The notes beneath the pieces were generated by a model that was not told where the DNA came from, made no database searches, and was given only the letters and a program-made list of their open reading frames with translations. From Saprospiraceae bacterium (GTDB taxonomy: Bacteria > Bacteroidota > Bacteroidia > Chitinophagales > Saprospiraceae): 45,914 nucleotides of DNA. Made by a program: the position numbers and the translations under genes. The stretch lies in the NCBI GenBank assembly GCA_025056735.1, contig JANWVR010000071.1, forward strand, positions 1 through 45,914, given 5' to 3'. This document shows positions 32,750 through 42,007 of the stretch, piece by piece (the stretch's first letter is position 1; the number at the start of each line of letters is the position of its first letter).

Positions 32750-33523
32750 GTGCTTACGCTTCTTTCTTACAACGTCAACGGCTTACGCTCGGCCATCAAT
32801 AAAAGTTTCTTGGACTGGCTGAGCCAGCAATCGCCTGCGCCTGATATTGTCTGCCTGCAGGAAATCAAGGCCCAGGCTGAGGACTTGCCCTTAACTGGCA
32901 TTGAAGCGCTGGGATACCACTGCTACTGGCATTCGGCCCAGAAGCCGGGTTACAGCGGCGTAACTACCTGGACGAAGCGCCTGCCCGACCGCGTTGTCGC
33001 CGGCTGCGGCATCGAAAAATACGACCGCGAGGGCCGCATCCTGCGCACCGACTTCGGCCACTGGACGCTGCTCAACTGCTATTTCCCCTCCGGCACCACC
33101 GGCGACGAACGGCAAGCCTTTAAAATGGAATTTCTGGACGACTTCTTCCGCTGGATGGCCGACCTCAAACAGGAACGCCCGCACCTGATCGTAACAGGCG
33201 ATTTCAACATCGCCCACACTGAACAGGACATCCACGACCCTAAAGGCAACAAAAAAAGCAGCGGCTTTCTGCCCGAAGAACGCGCCTGGATGACCCAGTG
33301 GTTTCAAAGCGGCTTCACCGACGCCTTCCGATACCGACACCCCGACCGCGTGGAGTACAGCTGGTGGACCTTCCGCGCCAACGCCCGCGCCAAAAACAAA
33401 GGCTGGCGCATTGACTACTTCTCCGTCAGCAACGAACTGGCCCCCCGCATCGGTGATGTGCGCCATCTGAGCGATGCCGTGCACTCCGACCATTGCCCGG
33501 TGTGGATGCAAATAGACCTGTAA
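32750..33523 (+). CDS. xth: Exodeoxyribonuclease III (AP endonuclease)
   Basis: The 257-residue enzyme of the exonuclease III/APE1 family cuts abasic sites and trims 3' ends in base excision repair. Motifs in order: SYNVNGLRSA (6-15), LQEIKAQ with metal ligand Glu38, VTGDFNIAHTEQDIHDPK, WTFRANARAKNKGWRIDYF and the catalytic HSDHCPVW near the end. The start is a GTG codon, because the conserved N-terminus (LTLLSYNVNG) leaves no room for a later start. It follows the Bat-type gene by 72 bases on the same strand. Confidence 0.93.
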   Translation: MLTLLSYNVNGLRSAINKSFLDWLSQQSPAPDIVCLQEIKAQAEDLPLTGIEALGYHCYWHSAQKPGYSGVTTWTKRLPDRVVAGCGIEKYDREGRILRTDFGHWTLLNCYFPSGTTGDERQAFKMEFLDDFFRWMADLKQERPHLIVTGDFNIAHTEQDIHDPKGNKKSSGFLPEERAWMTQWFQSGFTDAFRYRHPDRVEYSWWTFRANARAKNKGWRIDYFSVSNELAPRIGDVRHLSDAVHSDHCPVWMQIDL

Positions 33524-33661
33524 AAAACATTCCAGCGCCTTCATGCGCGCCTCTTACCCGGAGGCGGCTAACGTTTTATCCAAACGCCGTATCTAATAAC
33601 GCCGCTGCCGATACGGTCGGCAAGGCCACTCCATCTCATTCACTCACCTAAACCGTGCGCT

Positions 33662-35140
33662 ATGAAGCCTTTACTCGCGACACTAATCTCTGCCTTTTTG
33701 CTGGGGCATCACCTGCTACCGGCACAGCCCTGCTTACGCTCCTACACCGAAAAAAAGTACGCTTGGCGCGTGGAAAAGGACCTTGTCTATGGAAAGGCCA
33801 TCAACTACGTAGGCGATTCCATCGAACTTAAGTTAGACCTGTACAAACCTGTTGGGGATAGCAACCCAGCCCGGCCCATTTTCGTGTGTGTGCACGGCGG
33901 CTTCATGCTCACTGGTTGCAAAGAAGGCATGGCCTGGCTGGCCGAAGAAATGGCCGCCCGAGGGTACGTGGTGGCCAGCGTCAACTACCGAAAAGGCTGG
34001 CATAAGGCCAGCTACGTTTTGAATCCCAACTGCCTGCTGACAGGGCTGGGTATGGATGTCAAGTGCCTGTACGCGGCCGACAGTGCCGAACACTACCGGG
34101 CCATCTACCGCGGCATGCAGGACGTCAAGGGCGCCATCCGCTGGCTGAAGGCGCGCGCCCTTCAGGACTCTACCGACCACAAGAAGGTCATCGTAGGCGG
34201 CGAAAGCGCCGGCGGTTTTATTTCAATGGCCGTAGCCTTCTTAGACCGACCCGAGGAAAAGCCTGCCTCCTGCTATGCCTTGCCGGCAGCGCCTAAGCCC
34301 TACGGCAGCGGCGTCAATTGCTTTGAAGGCGACGGCTGCCGCCTGTTCAACTTGACGCTTACGGGCCCCGCTCTGCTACGGCCCGACCTCGGCTCCATCG
34401 AAGGGCATTTAAACCTGAACGGCCACAACGCCAACGTCGTCGGTGTCTTCAGCTTCTACGGCGGCGTGCCCTACGAAGCCCACGTCAACAGCCGCGACTG
34501 GCTGCGCGGACCCGATACGCCAGCGATCTATCTCTTCCACCAGACCTGCGACGGGACAGTGCCCTTCGTTTATGGCCAGCCTTTTGACGTCATTTCTGTG
34601 TATTGCAACGCCGGCTGCGACCCATGGCACTACCCATATATGCGCATCTTCGGGAGCGGCGCCATCGCCAACGCCTTAGAAGCCATCCCAAATCCGCCGC
34701 CTCTGATGAAGGAATTTTTTGACTGCCCGCCCTTCAATCCTAACTTAGCGCTTTTCGAGTGCCTTCGCTACGCTGACAACGGCGGTTACCACCGTATCAT
34801 AGACCAGCCGAAACGCGCCCGGAACATGGCCAACTTCTTCAACCCGCTTGTGTGCAACACCACTGCGGTCTCGGCTCAGGCGCCCGACCTCTCCGCACGG
34901 CTGCGCATCCAGCCCAATCCCTTCGACCAGCAGCTGGCTGTATGGGTAGATGCTCCCTTCAGTAGCGAGGCGCAGCTATGGCTATCGGATGTATCGGGGC
35001 AGGTCTTGTGGTCGGCCCGGCGGTTTCTGTCGGCAGGCCATCAGGTGCTCTTGGAACAAAACGACCTGCCCTCGGGCGTGTACTTCTTGTACTTGCGCTC
35101 GTCTGAGGGCGCCGGTGTGTGGAAGACGGTGCGAAAATGA
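33662..35140 (+). CDS. Secreted alpha/beta-hydrolase (esterase-like) with T9SS sorting domain
   Basis: The 492-residue protein has a signal peptide (about 1-22). The alpha/beta-hydrolase domain shows the oxyanion motif HGG (78-80) and nucleophile elbow GESAG with Ser182, in carboxylesterase/lipase style. The hydrolase region is unusually rich in cysteines, suggesting disulfides in an exported protein. The last ~80 residues (LRIQPNPFDQQLAVWV ... LPSGVYFLYLRS ... KTVRK) are a T9SS type A sorting domain, so it is likely displayed or released at the cell surface. The substrate ester is unknown. It is monocistronic and converges with gldF two bases away. Confidence 0.88.
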   Translation: MKPLLATLISAFLLGHHLLPAQPCLRSYTEKKYAWRVEKDLVYGKAINYVGDSIELKLDLYKPVGDSNPARPIFVCVHGGFMLTGCKEGMAWLAEEMAARGYVVASVNYRKGWHKASYVLNPNCLLTGLGMDVKCLYAADSAEHYRAIYRGMQDVKGAIRWLKARALQDSTDHKKVIVGGESAGGFISMAVAFLDRPEEKPASCYALPAAPKPYGSGVNCFEGDGCRLFNLTLTGPALLRPDLGSIEGHLNLNGHNANVVGVFSFYGGVPYEAHVNSRDWLRGPDTPAIYLFHQTCDGTVPFVYGQPFDVISVYCNAGCDPWHYPYMRIFGSGAIANALEAIPNPPPLMKEFFDCPPFNPNLALFECLRYADNGGYHRIIDQPKRARNMANFFNPLVCNTTAVSAQAPDLSARLRIQPNPFDQQLAVWVDAPFSSEAQLWLSDVSGQVLWSARRFLSAGHQVLLEQNDLPSGVYFLYLRSSEGAGVWKTVRK

Positions 35141-35142
35141 AA

Positions 35143-35874
35143 TTACCATCGCCGCCGCCCCAGCGACACCACCGTGGCGGCCAGAAACAACGCTATCAAC
35201 GACATAAAATACACTACATCGCGCGTGTCAATCAGCCCGCGACTCATCGAGTCGTAGTGGTACTGAATGCCCAGCGCCTGCACAATGTCGTCCGTTTTGC
35301 CAAAAAAAATGGGCAGGCGGCTGATGAGGTCGAACATTTGAAAAAAGAAAAAACACAGAAAAGCGGCCAGCAGAAAGGCCACAATCTGGCTTTGCGTCAG
35401 TGAGGAGGCGAACAGGCCAATAGCTACAAAAGCAGCGGCCAGAAAAAGCAATCCGATATAAGAGCCAAAAATGCCACCGCTGTCCAAGTTGCCCGGCGGC
35501 GCGCCTAATTGATACACCGTCAGATAGTAAAGCAGCGTGGGCAGCAGGGCAAAAACGACGAGCGTCAGGGCGGCCAGAAACTTACCGCCTACGATTTGCC
35601 AGTCCGACAGCGGGCGCGTGACAAGGAGTTCTAATGTGCCGGTTTGCATTTCCTCCGAAAAGGAGCGCATCGTTACAGCTGGGATGAGAAACAGGAACAC
35701 CTGTGGCGCTATGGCAAAAAGAGTGTCCAACGTGGCAAAGCGGCTGTCTAAAATGCTGTATTCGGGAAACACCCATAGAATAAGGCCCATGAGCGTCAGG
35801 AAGATGCCGACCACTACATAGCCGATGAGGGAGGAAAAGAAGGCGTTGATTTCTTTAAAATAAATGGCGCGCAT
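35143..35874 (-). CDS. gldF: ABC transporter permease, gliding-motility type GldF
   Basis: The 243-residue membrane protein has six hydrophobic segments and the GldF pattern: FKEINAFFSSLIGYVVVGIF at the start, then TMRSFSEEMQTGTLELLVTRPL after the second segment. With GldA it forms an ABC exporter that supports gliding in Flavobacterium; in non-gliding relatives its cargo is unknown. It lies 26 bases after gldA on the same strand, so the two are one operon. The third component GldG (auxiliary transport protein), usually next, is absent here; the neighbouring gene is on the other strand and convergent. Confidence 0.88.
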   Translation of the reverse strand: MRAIYFKEINAFFSSLIGYVVVGIFLTLMGLILWVFPEYSILDSRFATLDTLFAIAPQVFLFLIPAVTMRSFSEEMQTGTLELLVTRPLSDWQIVGGKFLAALTLVVFALLPTLLYYLTVYQLGAPPGNLDSGGIFGSYIGLLFLAAAFVAIGLFASSLTQSQIVAFLLAAFLCFFFFQMFDLISRLPIFFGKTDDIVQALGIQYHYDSMSRGLIDTRDVVYFMSLIALFLAATVVSLGRRRW

Positions 35875-35900
35875 AGCTCGGGCGGCTGTTTCCGAATAGG

Positions 35901-36806
35901 TTAGCGGGTGAGTTGCTGGAAGACGTCCTCGACCGATAGGGTTTCTTTGTGCAATTCTAAGAGCGTCAGGCGGTTTTCGGCAGCGAAGGCCGAAATGTCG
36001 GGGCGCAGGTCACAGCCGGCGGGCGCCATGAGTTGCCAGCGATTGCCGCCCAGCGACCGGACTTCCTGCACGTTCGGCAGCGCCTTTAGCCGAGCGCTCT
36101 GAACGGGCTGACCGAATTCGACCGTTACGATGCTTTGGCCCGCCATGCGGCTTTTGAGGTCTTCAATCGTGCCATCGGCGGCCAATTTGCCGCGGTGAAT
36201 GATGATGGCCCGGTTGCAAATGGCTTCCACCTCGGCCAGAATGTGCGTAGAGAGGATGACCGTCTTTTCGCGGCCCAGGTCTTTGATGAGCTGGCGTATC
36301 TCCACAATCTGATTGGGGTCGAGGCCCGAGGTAGGCTCGTCTAAGATGAGCACCTGCGGGTCGTGCAGCATGGCCTGGGCCAGCCCTACGCGCTGCCGGT
36401 AGCCTTTGGAGAGCTCGCCGATGCGCTTGTGCCGGTGCGAGGTCAGACCGGTGCGCTCCACCATTTCGTCCACGCGAGCGCGCGCATTGGGCAGGCGGTG
36501 AATGCCGGCGAAAAACGCTAAGTACTCGCGCACGTACATGTCGCGGTACAGCGGATTGTGTTCGGGCAAGTAGCCCACACAGGCACGAGCCTGCATCGGT
36601 TGCGCCACCACGTCGTAGCCACACACCTTTACCTCGCCTGAGGTGGCCGGCAAAAAGCCGGTAATGATCTTCATCGTCGTCGTCTTGCCCGCACCGTTGG
36701 GCCCCAAAAAGCCGAGCACCTCGCCCGCGTGGGCCTCAAACGTTACGTCATCTACCGCGCGCTGGGCACCGTAGAGTTTGACTAAATGGCTGACCTGTAC
36801 TGACAT
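35901..36806 (-). CDS. gldA: ABC transporter ATP-binding protein, gliding-motility type GldA
   Basis: The 301-residue ATPase has Walker A GPNGAGKT (35-42), signature LSKGYRQ (132-138) and Walker B LILDEP (153-158). The C-terminal ~90 residues form the extra domain common to drug-export/GldA-type ATPases. It powers the GldF permease encoded just downstream. A CTCCTTTG element at 36944-36951 with TTG 22 bases upstream is a possible promoter, about 140 bases from the ATG. Confidence 0.9.
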   Translation of the reverse strand: MSVQVSHLVKLYGAQRAVDDVTFEAHAGEVLGFLGPNGAGKTTTMKIITGFLPATSGEVKVCGYDVVAQPMQARACVGYLPEHNPLYRDMYVREYLAFFAGIHRLPNARARVDEMVERTGLTSHRHKRIGELSKGYRQRVGLAQAMLHDPQVLILDEPTSGLDPNQIVEIRQLIKDLGREKTVILSTHILAEVEAICNRAIIIHRGKLAADGTIEDLKSRMAGQSIVTVEFGQPVQSARLKALPNVQEVRSLGGNRWQLMAPAGCDLRPDISAFAAENRLTLLELHKETLSVEDVFQQLTR

Positions 36807-37150
36807 CGCGTCCTTTCAGCAGTGATGAAATCCGCCCCATTCCCTTTGGCGGGCCTTAATGGCCGGGCAAAAATCCGAATTTTTATGGCTGCGGGCACAG
36901 CCGACCTTTTGGCCTGTGGGCCAAGGGCAATGAAGTGCACCTGCAAAGGAGTGGTCGCGAGCAACCTCTTCTACAACCGAAAGCGCAAATAAGGGCTCGC
37001 TCCTGGCGCTATGGGCACGGCTTCGCTTAAAGTCGAACAATGGCGCCTCTTGCCGGCGGTACGAGTTTCAGCCTAATCCAGAGGCACCTCCATGAACAAC
37101 TTTCTGCACCGAAAAACCGGACAATTTCGTGCAGATGCGTCTTTCTTATT
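36807..37150. other. Gene-free stretch between gldA and the SprB-repeat gene
   Basis: About 340 bases without a credible gene. It contains GGCC-TTAAT-GGCC and AAAAAT-CCGA-ATTTTT inverted repeats (36850-36890 region), the possible gldA promoter (TTG 36974-36976 and CTCCTTTG 36944-36951 on the minus strand), and otherwise unremarkable sequence up to the terminator of the SprB-repeat gene. Confidence 0.45.
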
Positions 37151-37196
37151 AAAAGCCAGAGGCCCCGCAGGCGATAGAGCCTGGCGAGGCCTCTGC
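37151..37196 (-). terminator. Terminator of the SprB-repeat gene
   Basis: The arms 37180-37196 and 37155-37171 form a long GC-rich stem with small bulges and an eight-base loop. On the minus strand the stem is followed by TTTTAATAA. It lies 20 bases past the stop at 37217. Confidence 0.75.
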
Positions 37197-37216
37197 AAAC
37201 CCATAAATAGCGCGTC

Positions 37217-40200
37217 TTAACGGGCGATGATCAGTTTGCGCATACCCACACCCTCCATTGAGCGCAGGCGGAGCCAATAGACGCCTTCAGGCAGATGGGT
37301 GGCATCTATGCGCCAGACGTTTTGATGGCTCAAGCGCTGCGTCTGCACGAGGCGGCCCGTGGCATCGAGCAGGGCAATTTCGGCATCAGCCGGAGCGGGC
37401 TGGAGTAGTACGAGATCAGCAATGCCACCCGTCGGGTTGGGCCGCAGCACAAGGCCCTGCATCCAGTCGGGTTCGCGCGTGCGGACGACGTTGTCCACCG
37501 AAATGTTGCGCACTGCGAGGACGCAGCCGTTGGCGTCGCGAATTTCGACGTTGTAGCGCCCGGCCGGGATGTTTTTCAGGTCCTCGCTGGTGCCAACCAC
37601 ATTGCCCTGAGCGTCCGTCCAGACGAACTGGTATGGCGGTGTGCCGCCGGCGGGCGCGATGTCAATGGCGCCAACGCTCTGGCTATTGACGTCGTTCGTA
37701 ACCACTGGGGTGGGCACGGCAATGGGCGGTGTTATGGTTACGCGGAAAGAACAGCGGCCCACGTTGCCGGCGGCGTCGGTATAGGCGTACGTTTGCTCGG
37801 TAACGCCTACAGGGAATTCCGAGCCGCTGGGCAAGCCCTCTTCTAATTTCCATTCGCCGCCAGCCGACAGGCAGTTGTCCTGGGCGATGGGGGCCGAGTA
37901 GCTGACGGTGTTGTCGTACCAGCAGGCCACAACGTTTGCCGGGCAGGTAAGCGTGGGCGGCAGGTTGTCCACCACACTGACGAGCAGCTCTAAGATGGCG
38001 ACGTTGCCCTTAGCATCGTCGGCTGTGATGGTTACCATTTGCTGGCCCTGGCGCGAGCAATCAAACACAGCTGGCTCGACAGTTACTGATTTTACGGAGC
38101 AATTGTCGGTAATGCTGGCGCCTAAAGCGCTGAGAGAGACGGCTACGGCGCCGCTGGCGCCCAGTTCAAGTACGGTGTTTTGCACGGCAATAGTTGGCGC
38201 TTCGCCGTCAGTAGCTTCCAGCGTGTAGGCGGCTTCGACGGTACAGCCGTTAGCGTCGGTCAGCAACAGCGTATAGTTGCCGGGCAGGGCCTGTTCCAGG
38301 TTACTGCCGGTATGGCCGGTATTCCAGGCGTAGGTGTAGCCTCCTGTACCACCGGTAGTAGTCGTCCGAATAGCGCCAGCAGGTTCGTTGGGACAAAGTG
38401 GGTGAGTCAGGCTGGCTGTCAGTTCCAGCGGCGCGGGTTCGGTGATGGTGCTCGTCACCTCTAAGCTACAGCCATTGGCGTCGGTGATAGCGGCAGTGTA
38501 CGTGCCCGGAGCGAGGTTCTGGATGGAGGGCGTAGTGGCACCGGTGCTCCACAGGTAAGTGTAGGGCGCTGTACCGCCAGAGAGGCTGACTGAGATAGCG
38601 CCGTTGTGCTGACCGAAACAGCGCACGTGCGTGGCAGTAGGCTGAGCCGTTAGGGTGCAGCCGAAAGCATTTACCGTAACTGTTTGCACAGCAATACAGC
38701 CGTTTTCATCCGTTACCGTTACGGTGTAAATGCCAGGCGCCAAGCCACTCAAGGTCTGGGTGGTTTTGCCGTTGCTCCAGGTATAGGTATAGCTACCCGT
38801 ACCGCCGGTGGGATTGGCCATGGCCGTGCCGTTGTTGGCGTCTACAAACGTTTCATCGGTAGCAGAAGCATTGGCGAGCAGGCGCTCTGGCTGAGTGATG
38901 GTTATCTGCAGCACGTCGGCGCAGTTAGCGTTGTCCAGCACCTGCACAGTGTAAACACCGGGGGCGAGTTGGGCCACTTCGGCGGTCTTGGCGCCGTTGC
39001 TCCAGGCGTAGCTGACGGGAGCGTTGGCGCCGGTTACGGTAACTTTAGCGGTACCGTTGTTCGCGCCGAAGCAGGTAACGTCGGTGTAGGTGGCAGTAGC
39101 GTCAATGGTGCAGTCGAAGGCATTGACCACGACCGACTGGGCGGCGGTACAGCCATTTTCGTCGGTTATAACAACGGTGTAAATGCCTGGGGCGAGGTCA
39201 GTGATTGTCTGAGTGCTCTGTCCGTTGCTCCACAGGTAAGTGTAAGCGCCTGTGCCACCGACGGGATTAGCCGTAGCTGTGCCATCGTGGACTCCGTTAG
39301 CCGTTTGCGGCGTGGCAAAAGCGTTGGGCTGCAGAGCAGTGGGTTGTTCAATGGTGGTGATAGCGATAGCAGTGCAGCCCTCGGTGTCCGTGATGGTTAC
39401 AGTATAGGTGCCGGCAGAGAGATTTGTCGCCATAGCCGTCTCGTCGCCATTGGTCCACAGGAAGGCAAATTCGCCACTGCCTCCAGCAGCGCTGGCCACA
39501 GCGATGCCGTCGGCGCCGCCGAAGCAGGATACGTTCGTCTGTGGCTCGGCAGCAGCGCTTACGGGTTCGCGCTGAATGACCTGGGTACTGGCCTCAGCAG
39601 CGCAGCCCGTAGCGTCATTGCTCACCCGGAGTGTATAGACGCCTGCCGCATCCACGACCGGTTGCGGCGTGGTTTCGCCCGAGACGATGTTGCCGTCTTG
39701 CGTCGTCCACACGTAGCGAATGTGTTCGCCCTGAGCAGAGGCCGTGCCGTCAAGGATGACCTGCGAAGAATTGCAGTTCAGGGTAGTGGGCGCCACGGCG
39801 CTTGCCGCGGGCGGTAATGTGTCGTAGCGAACTAAGGCGACGGCTGAGGAGACGCACCCATTAAGGGTGTCCGTGATGAAGACGGTGTATTCGCCGCCTA
39901 AGGCCACCACCGGATCGGGCAGGTCGCTTTCAAAGCCTTCTGGTCCCGTCCAGGCGTAGATAGCATGGGCCGACTGTGTTTCTGCATTCAGCGCCACGGT
40001 GTCTACGGCGCAGGTGAGCACACCTCCAGTAGCCTCTGCTCCTGGAGGCACAGTGTCTATCTTGACGATGGTCGTGTCGAACTTCAAACAACCAGTAACG
40101 GAGTCCAGCACGGTCAGGGTATAAGCGCCAACGACGGCAACCGTAGGACTCTGTTCGGTAGAGGCAAAGCCATTGGGCCCCTTCCATTCAAACGAAGGTT

Positions 40201-41785
40201 TCGAGGCCGCCGTGGAGGTCGTAAGCGTCACGGTAGGAGCCATACAGTTGATGGGCCCATGGGTGATGGTTACTTTAGGAGGCAGGTTTTTAGGCGCCAC
40301 GAACAGGGTGTCGCGTCGGATACAGCCGTTAGCCGTGTTGGTTACGCGCAACACATAGTAGCCGCCAGAGTCCACTACGGGCGTGAGGGTGCTGTCTCCA
40401 GAGACGATGTGACCGCCACCATAGGTCGTCCATACATAAAAGAAGTTGGAGCCGGTAGAGGCCGTGCCCTGTAGCTGCACTTTGGGCTTCAGGCACGTAA
40501 CGCTGGTATCTGCACCGGCGTTGGCATCAGGTGGAGTTGTATTGGCCGTAACTGCAACTGTGGCAATGCCTCGGCATCGAGTTACCTCCTCCGTTACCTG
40601 GAGAATGTACACGCCTGCAGCATTGACAATAGGACTGGGCGTATTGGCGCCCGAGACAATGTTGCCGCCTCCAGAGGCCGTCCATTGATACGAGTACGAG
40701 TTGCTATAGCCGCCCGAGGCTGAGCCCTGGAGCTGCAGTTTAGGTACAGCACAGGTGATGACTCCAGGCGGGGCGATGGTGGCCACCGGGTTGGTAGGCG
40801 GTGGCATCACGCGCGTTACAGTTTTCGTGCATCCGCGTTGGTCGGTAACAGTGCAGGTGTAGGTGCCTGCCGTAAGACCATCTACTTTATTTCCGGTTTT
40901 GCCGTTGCTCCACACGTAAGTGTGGTTGTCCCAGCCGCCGGAGGAGGCTACTTCGATGCTGCCTAAAACACCCTGGCAGCCTACAGGCGTCACTTGCGTT
41001 ACCTGCAGGTCAAGTGGTGCCGGCGGATTCTCGACGACAATTGGCCCGGCAGTGCCCGTCCAGCCCTGAGCGTTGGTTACTGTACACGAGTACGTGCCGG
41101 CTGGAATATTGGTCAGGTTTTGCGTATTAGCGCCGTTTGACCATTGATAAGTGTAAGGCCCGCTACCGCCGGAAGCGGAGATAGAAATGGAGCCGGTGCT
41201 CGTGCCGTAGCAGCGGACGTGCTGAACGTTAGTTACATTCACATTCACCGCTAAGGGTGGGCAATGGGCGCTGCGCGCGGCCCACAGCCCAGAGGCAGGC
41301 TGCTGGCCGACGTGATAGATTTTTCTATCGGCCGGACAAACCATATAAATGGTTGGATAAAAAGACACCTGGTACTGGGCGCGAACACTGCAGTTGTCCG
41401 CAATTGGATAAGGCGTACCAGCAGCCCAGTTACCTTGTGTGCCGCCCACACACCCAGGCGAGTTGGTGATGCACTGCACTGTGGTATTGCAATCGCCCTC
41501 GATCATGATCACAAAGGCTTCGTTCGTACCCGGCGGGCCGTACTGATTCCACAGGTCTTTGAGCGCGTTGCTGTTGTGATAACTCCAGCATGGGCCGCAC
41601 CAAGTGGCGAAGAAATCTAAGTACACTGTTTTGCCCTGGTCGAGCAAAGTATACAGGGTGTGGGAGTTACCGTAGATGTCCACCACCGTGAAGTTGGGCG
41701 CAGTACTGCCGTTAGGCATTTGACCCATCGCCGGACTGGCACACAGCAAGGCCACCGTAGCTAAGCAGAGTAGTTGTCGTTGCAT
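37217..41785 (-). CDS. Secreted thioredoxin-domain protein with SprB-type repeats and T9SS sorting domain
   Basis: This 1522-residue exported protein has a signal peptide (about 1-21) followed by a TlpA/AhpC-like thioredoxin domain (about 24-180) with Cys63-Gly-Pro-Cys66 in FFATWCGPCWSYH. SprB-type repeats follow (for example VRCYGTSTGSISISASGGSG), then PKD/Ig-like units with LQLQGSASGG and APETxNI-like blocks (about 330-750), and more SprB repeats (about 750-1200, each with a WSNG and YTVTITDxxGC pattern). A HYR-like domain (about 1260-1345, PPTLTCPANVVACW) and a type A T9SS sorting domain (last ~80 residues, LRPNPTGG ... LPEGVYWLRLR) complete it. It is probably a surface-displayed protein; a redox active site at the tip of a repeat stalk is unusual. 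It ends at a strong terminator. Confidence 0.88.
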   Translation of the reverse strand: MQRQLLCLATVALLCASPAMGQMPNGSTAPNFTVVDIYGNSHTLYTLLDQGKTVYLDFFATWCGPCWSYHNSNALKDLWNQYGPPGTNEAFVIMIEGDCNTTVQCITNSPGCVGGTQGNWAAGTPYPIADNCSVRAQYQVSFYPTIYMVCPADRKIYHVGQQPASGLWAARSAHCPPLAVNVNVTNVQHVRCYGTSTGSISISASGGSGPYTYQWSNGANTQNLTNIPAGTYSCTVTNAQGWTGTAGPIVVENPPAPLDLQVTQVTPVGCQGVLGSIEVASSGGWDNHTYVWSNGKTGNKVDGLTAGTYTCTVTDQRGCTKTVTRVMPPPTNPVATIAPPGVITCAVPKLQLQGSASGGYSNSYSYQWTASGGGNIVSGANTPSPIVNAAGVYILQVTEEVTRCRGIATVAVTANTTPPDANAGADTSVTCLKPKVQLQGTASTGSNFFYVWTTYGGGHIVSGDSTLTPVVDSGGYYVLRVTNTANGCIRRDTLFVAPKNLPPKVTITHGPINCMAPTVTLTTSTAASKPSFEWKGPNGFASTEQSPTVAVVGAYTLTVLDSVTGCLKFDTTIVKIDTVPPGAEATGGVLTCAVDTVALNAETQSAHAIYAWTGPEGFESDLPDPVVALGGEYTVFITDTLNGCVSSAVALVRYDTLPPAASAVAPTTLNCNSSQVILDGTASAQGEHIRYVWTTQDGNIVSGETTPQPVVDAAGVYTLRVSNDATGCAAEASTQVIQREPVSAAAEPQTNVSCFGGADGIAVASAAGGSGEFAFLWTNGDETAMATNLSAGTYTVTITDTEGCTAIAITTIEQPTALQPNAFATPQTANGVHDGTATANPVGGTGAYTYLWSNGQSTQTITDLAPGIYTVVITDENGCTAAQSVVVNAFDCTIDATATYTDVTCFGANNGTAKVTVTGANAPVSYAWSNGAKTAEVAQLAPGVYTVQVLDNANCADVLQITITQPERLLANASATDETFVDANNGTAMANPTGGTGSYTYTWSNGKTTQTLSGLAPGIYTVTVTDENGCIAVQTVTVNAFGCTLTAQPTATHVRCFGQHNGAISVSLSGGTAPYTYLWSTGATTPSIQNLAPGTYTAAITDANGCSLEVTSTITEPAPLELTASLTHPLCPNEPAGAIRTTTTGGTGGYTYAWNTGHTGSNLEQALPGNYTLLLTDANGCTVEAAYTLEATDGEAPTIAVQNTVLELGASGAVAVSLSALGASITDNCSVKSVTVEPAVFDCSRQGQQMVTITADDAKGNVAILELLVSVVDNLPPTLTCPANVVACWYDNTVSYSAPIAQDNCLSAGGEWKLEEGLPSGSEFPVGVTEQTYAYTDAAGNVGRCSFRVTITPPIAVPTPVVTNDVNSQSVGAIDIAPAGGTPPYQFVWTDAQGNVVGTSEDLKNIPAGRYNVEIRDANGCVLAVRNISVDNVVRTREPDWMQGLVLRPNPTGGIADLVLLQPAPADAEIALLDATGRLVQTQRLSHQNVWRIDATHLPEGVYWLRLRSMEGVGMRKLIIAR

Positions 41786-42007
41786 AAGCGGGAGAGCAGT
41801 TAGTTAGTCTTTTTTACAAATGAACCGAAGACTCGCTTTCGCCTTTTGGCAAAAAGGACGCAGTAAAGGTAAACTTTTTCCATAAGTGCTATCCACATTT
41901 TTTTAAAGAGTCGCTGCCTTGTAAGCATGTATTCTCCAGAAAAATCCACAAAGCTGGTCAGTGGGAACCGCAGTCTTGCGTTTCGCCCTTTGTTGGATAG
42001 GCGGTGT
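41786..42007. other. Gap upstream of the SprB-repeat gene
   Basis: This 222-base gap lies between the propeller-protein stop and the SprB-gene start. Minus-strand TACCTTTA at 41864-41871, one base off TAnnTTTG, is a possible promoter 79 bases before the ATG. A CCTTTT/AAAAGG hairpin lies in the leader. No gene is seen. Confidence 0.35.

Noticed and set aside
38684-39817. Long plus-strand open frame (377 codons) opposite the SprB-repeat gene
   Set aside because: It is antisense to the repetitive, biased-composition SprB region and its translation has no recognisable domain; it is a shadow of the real gene.
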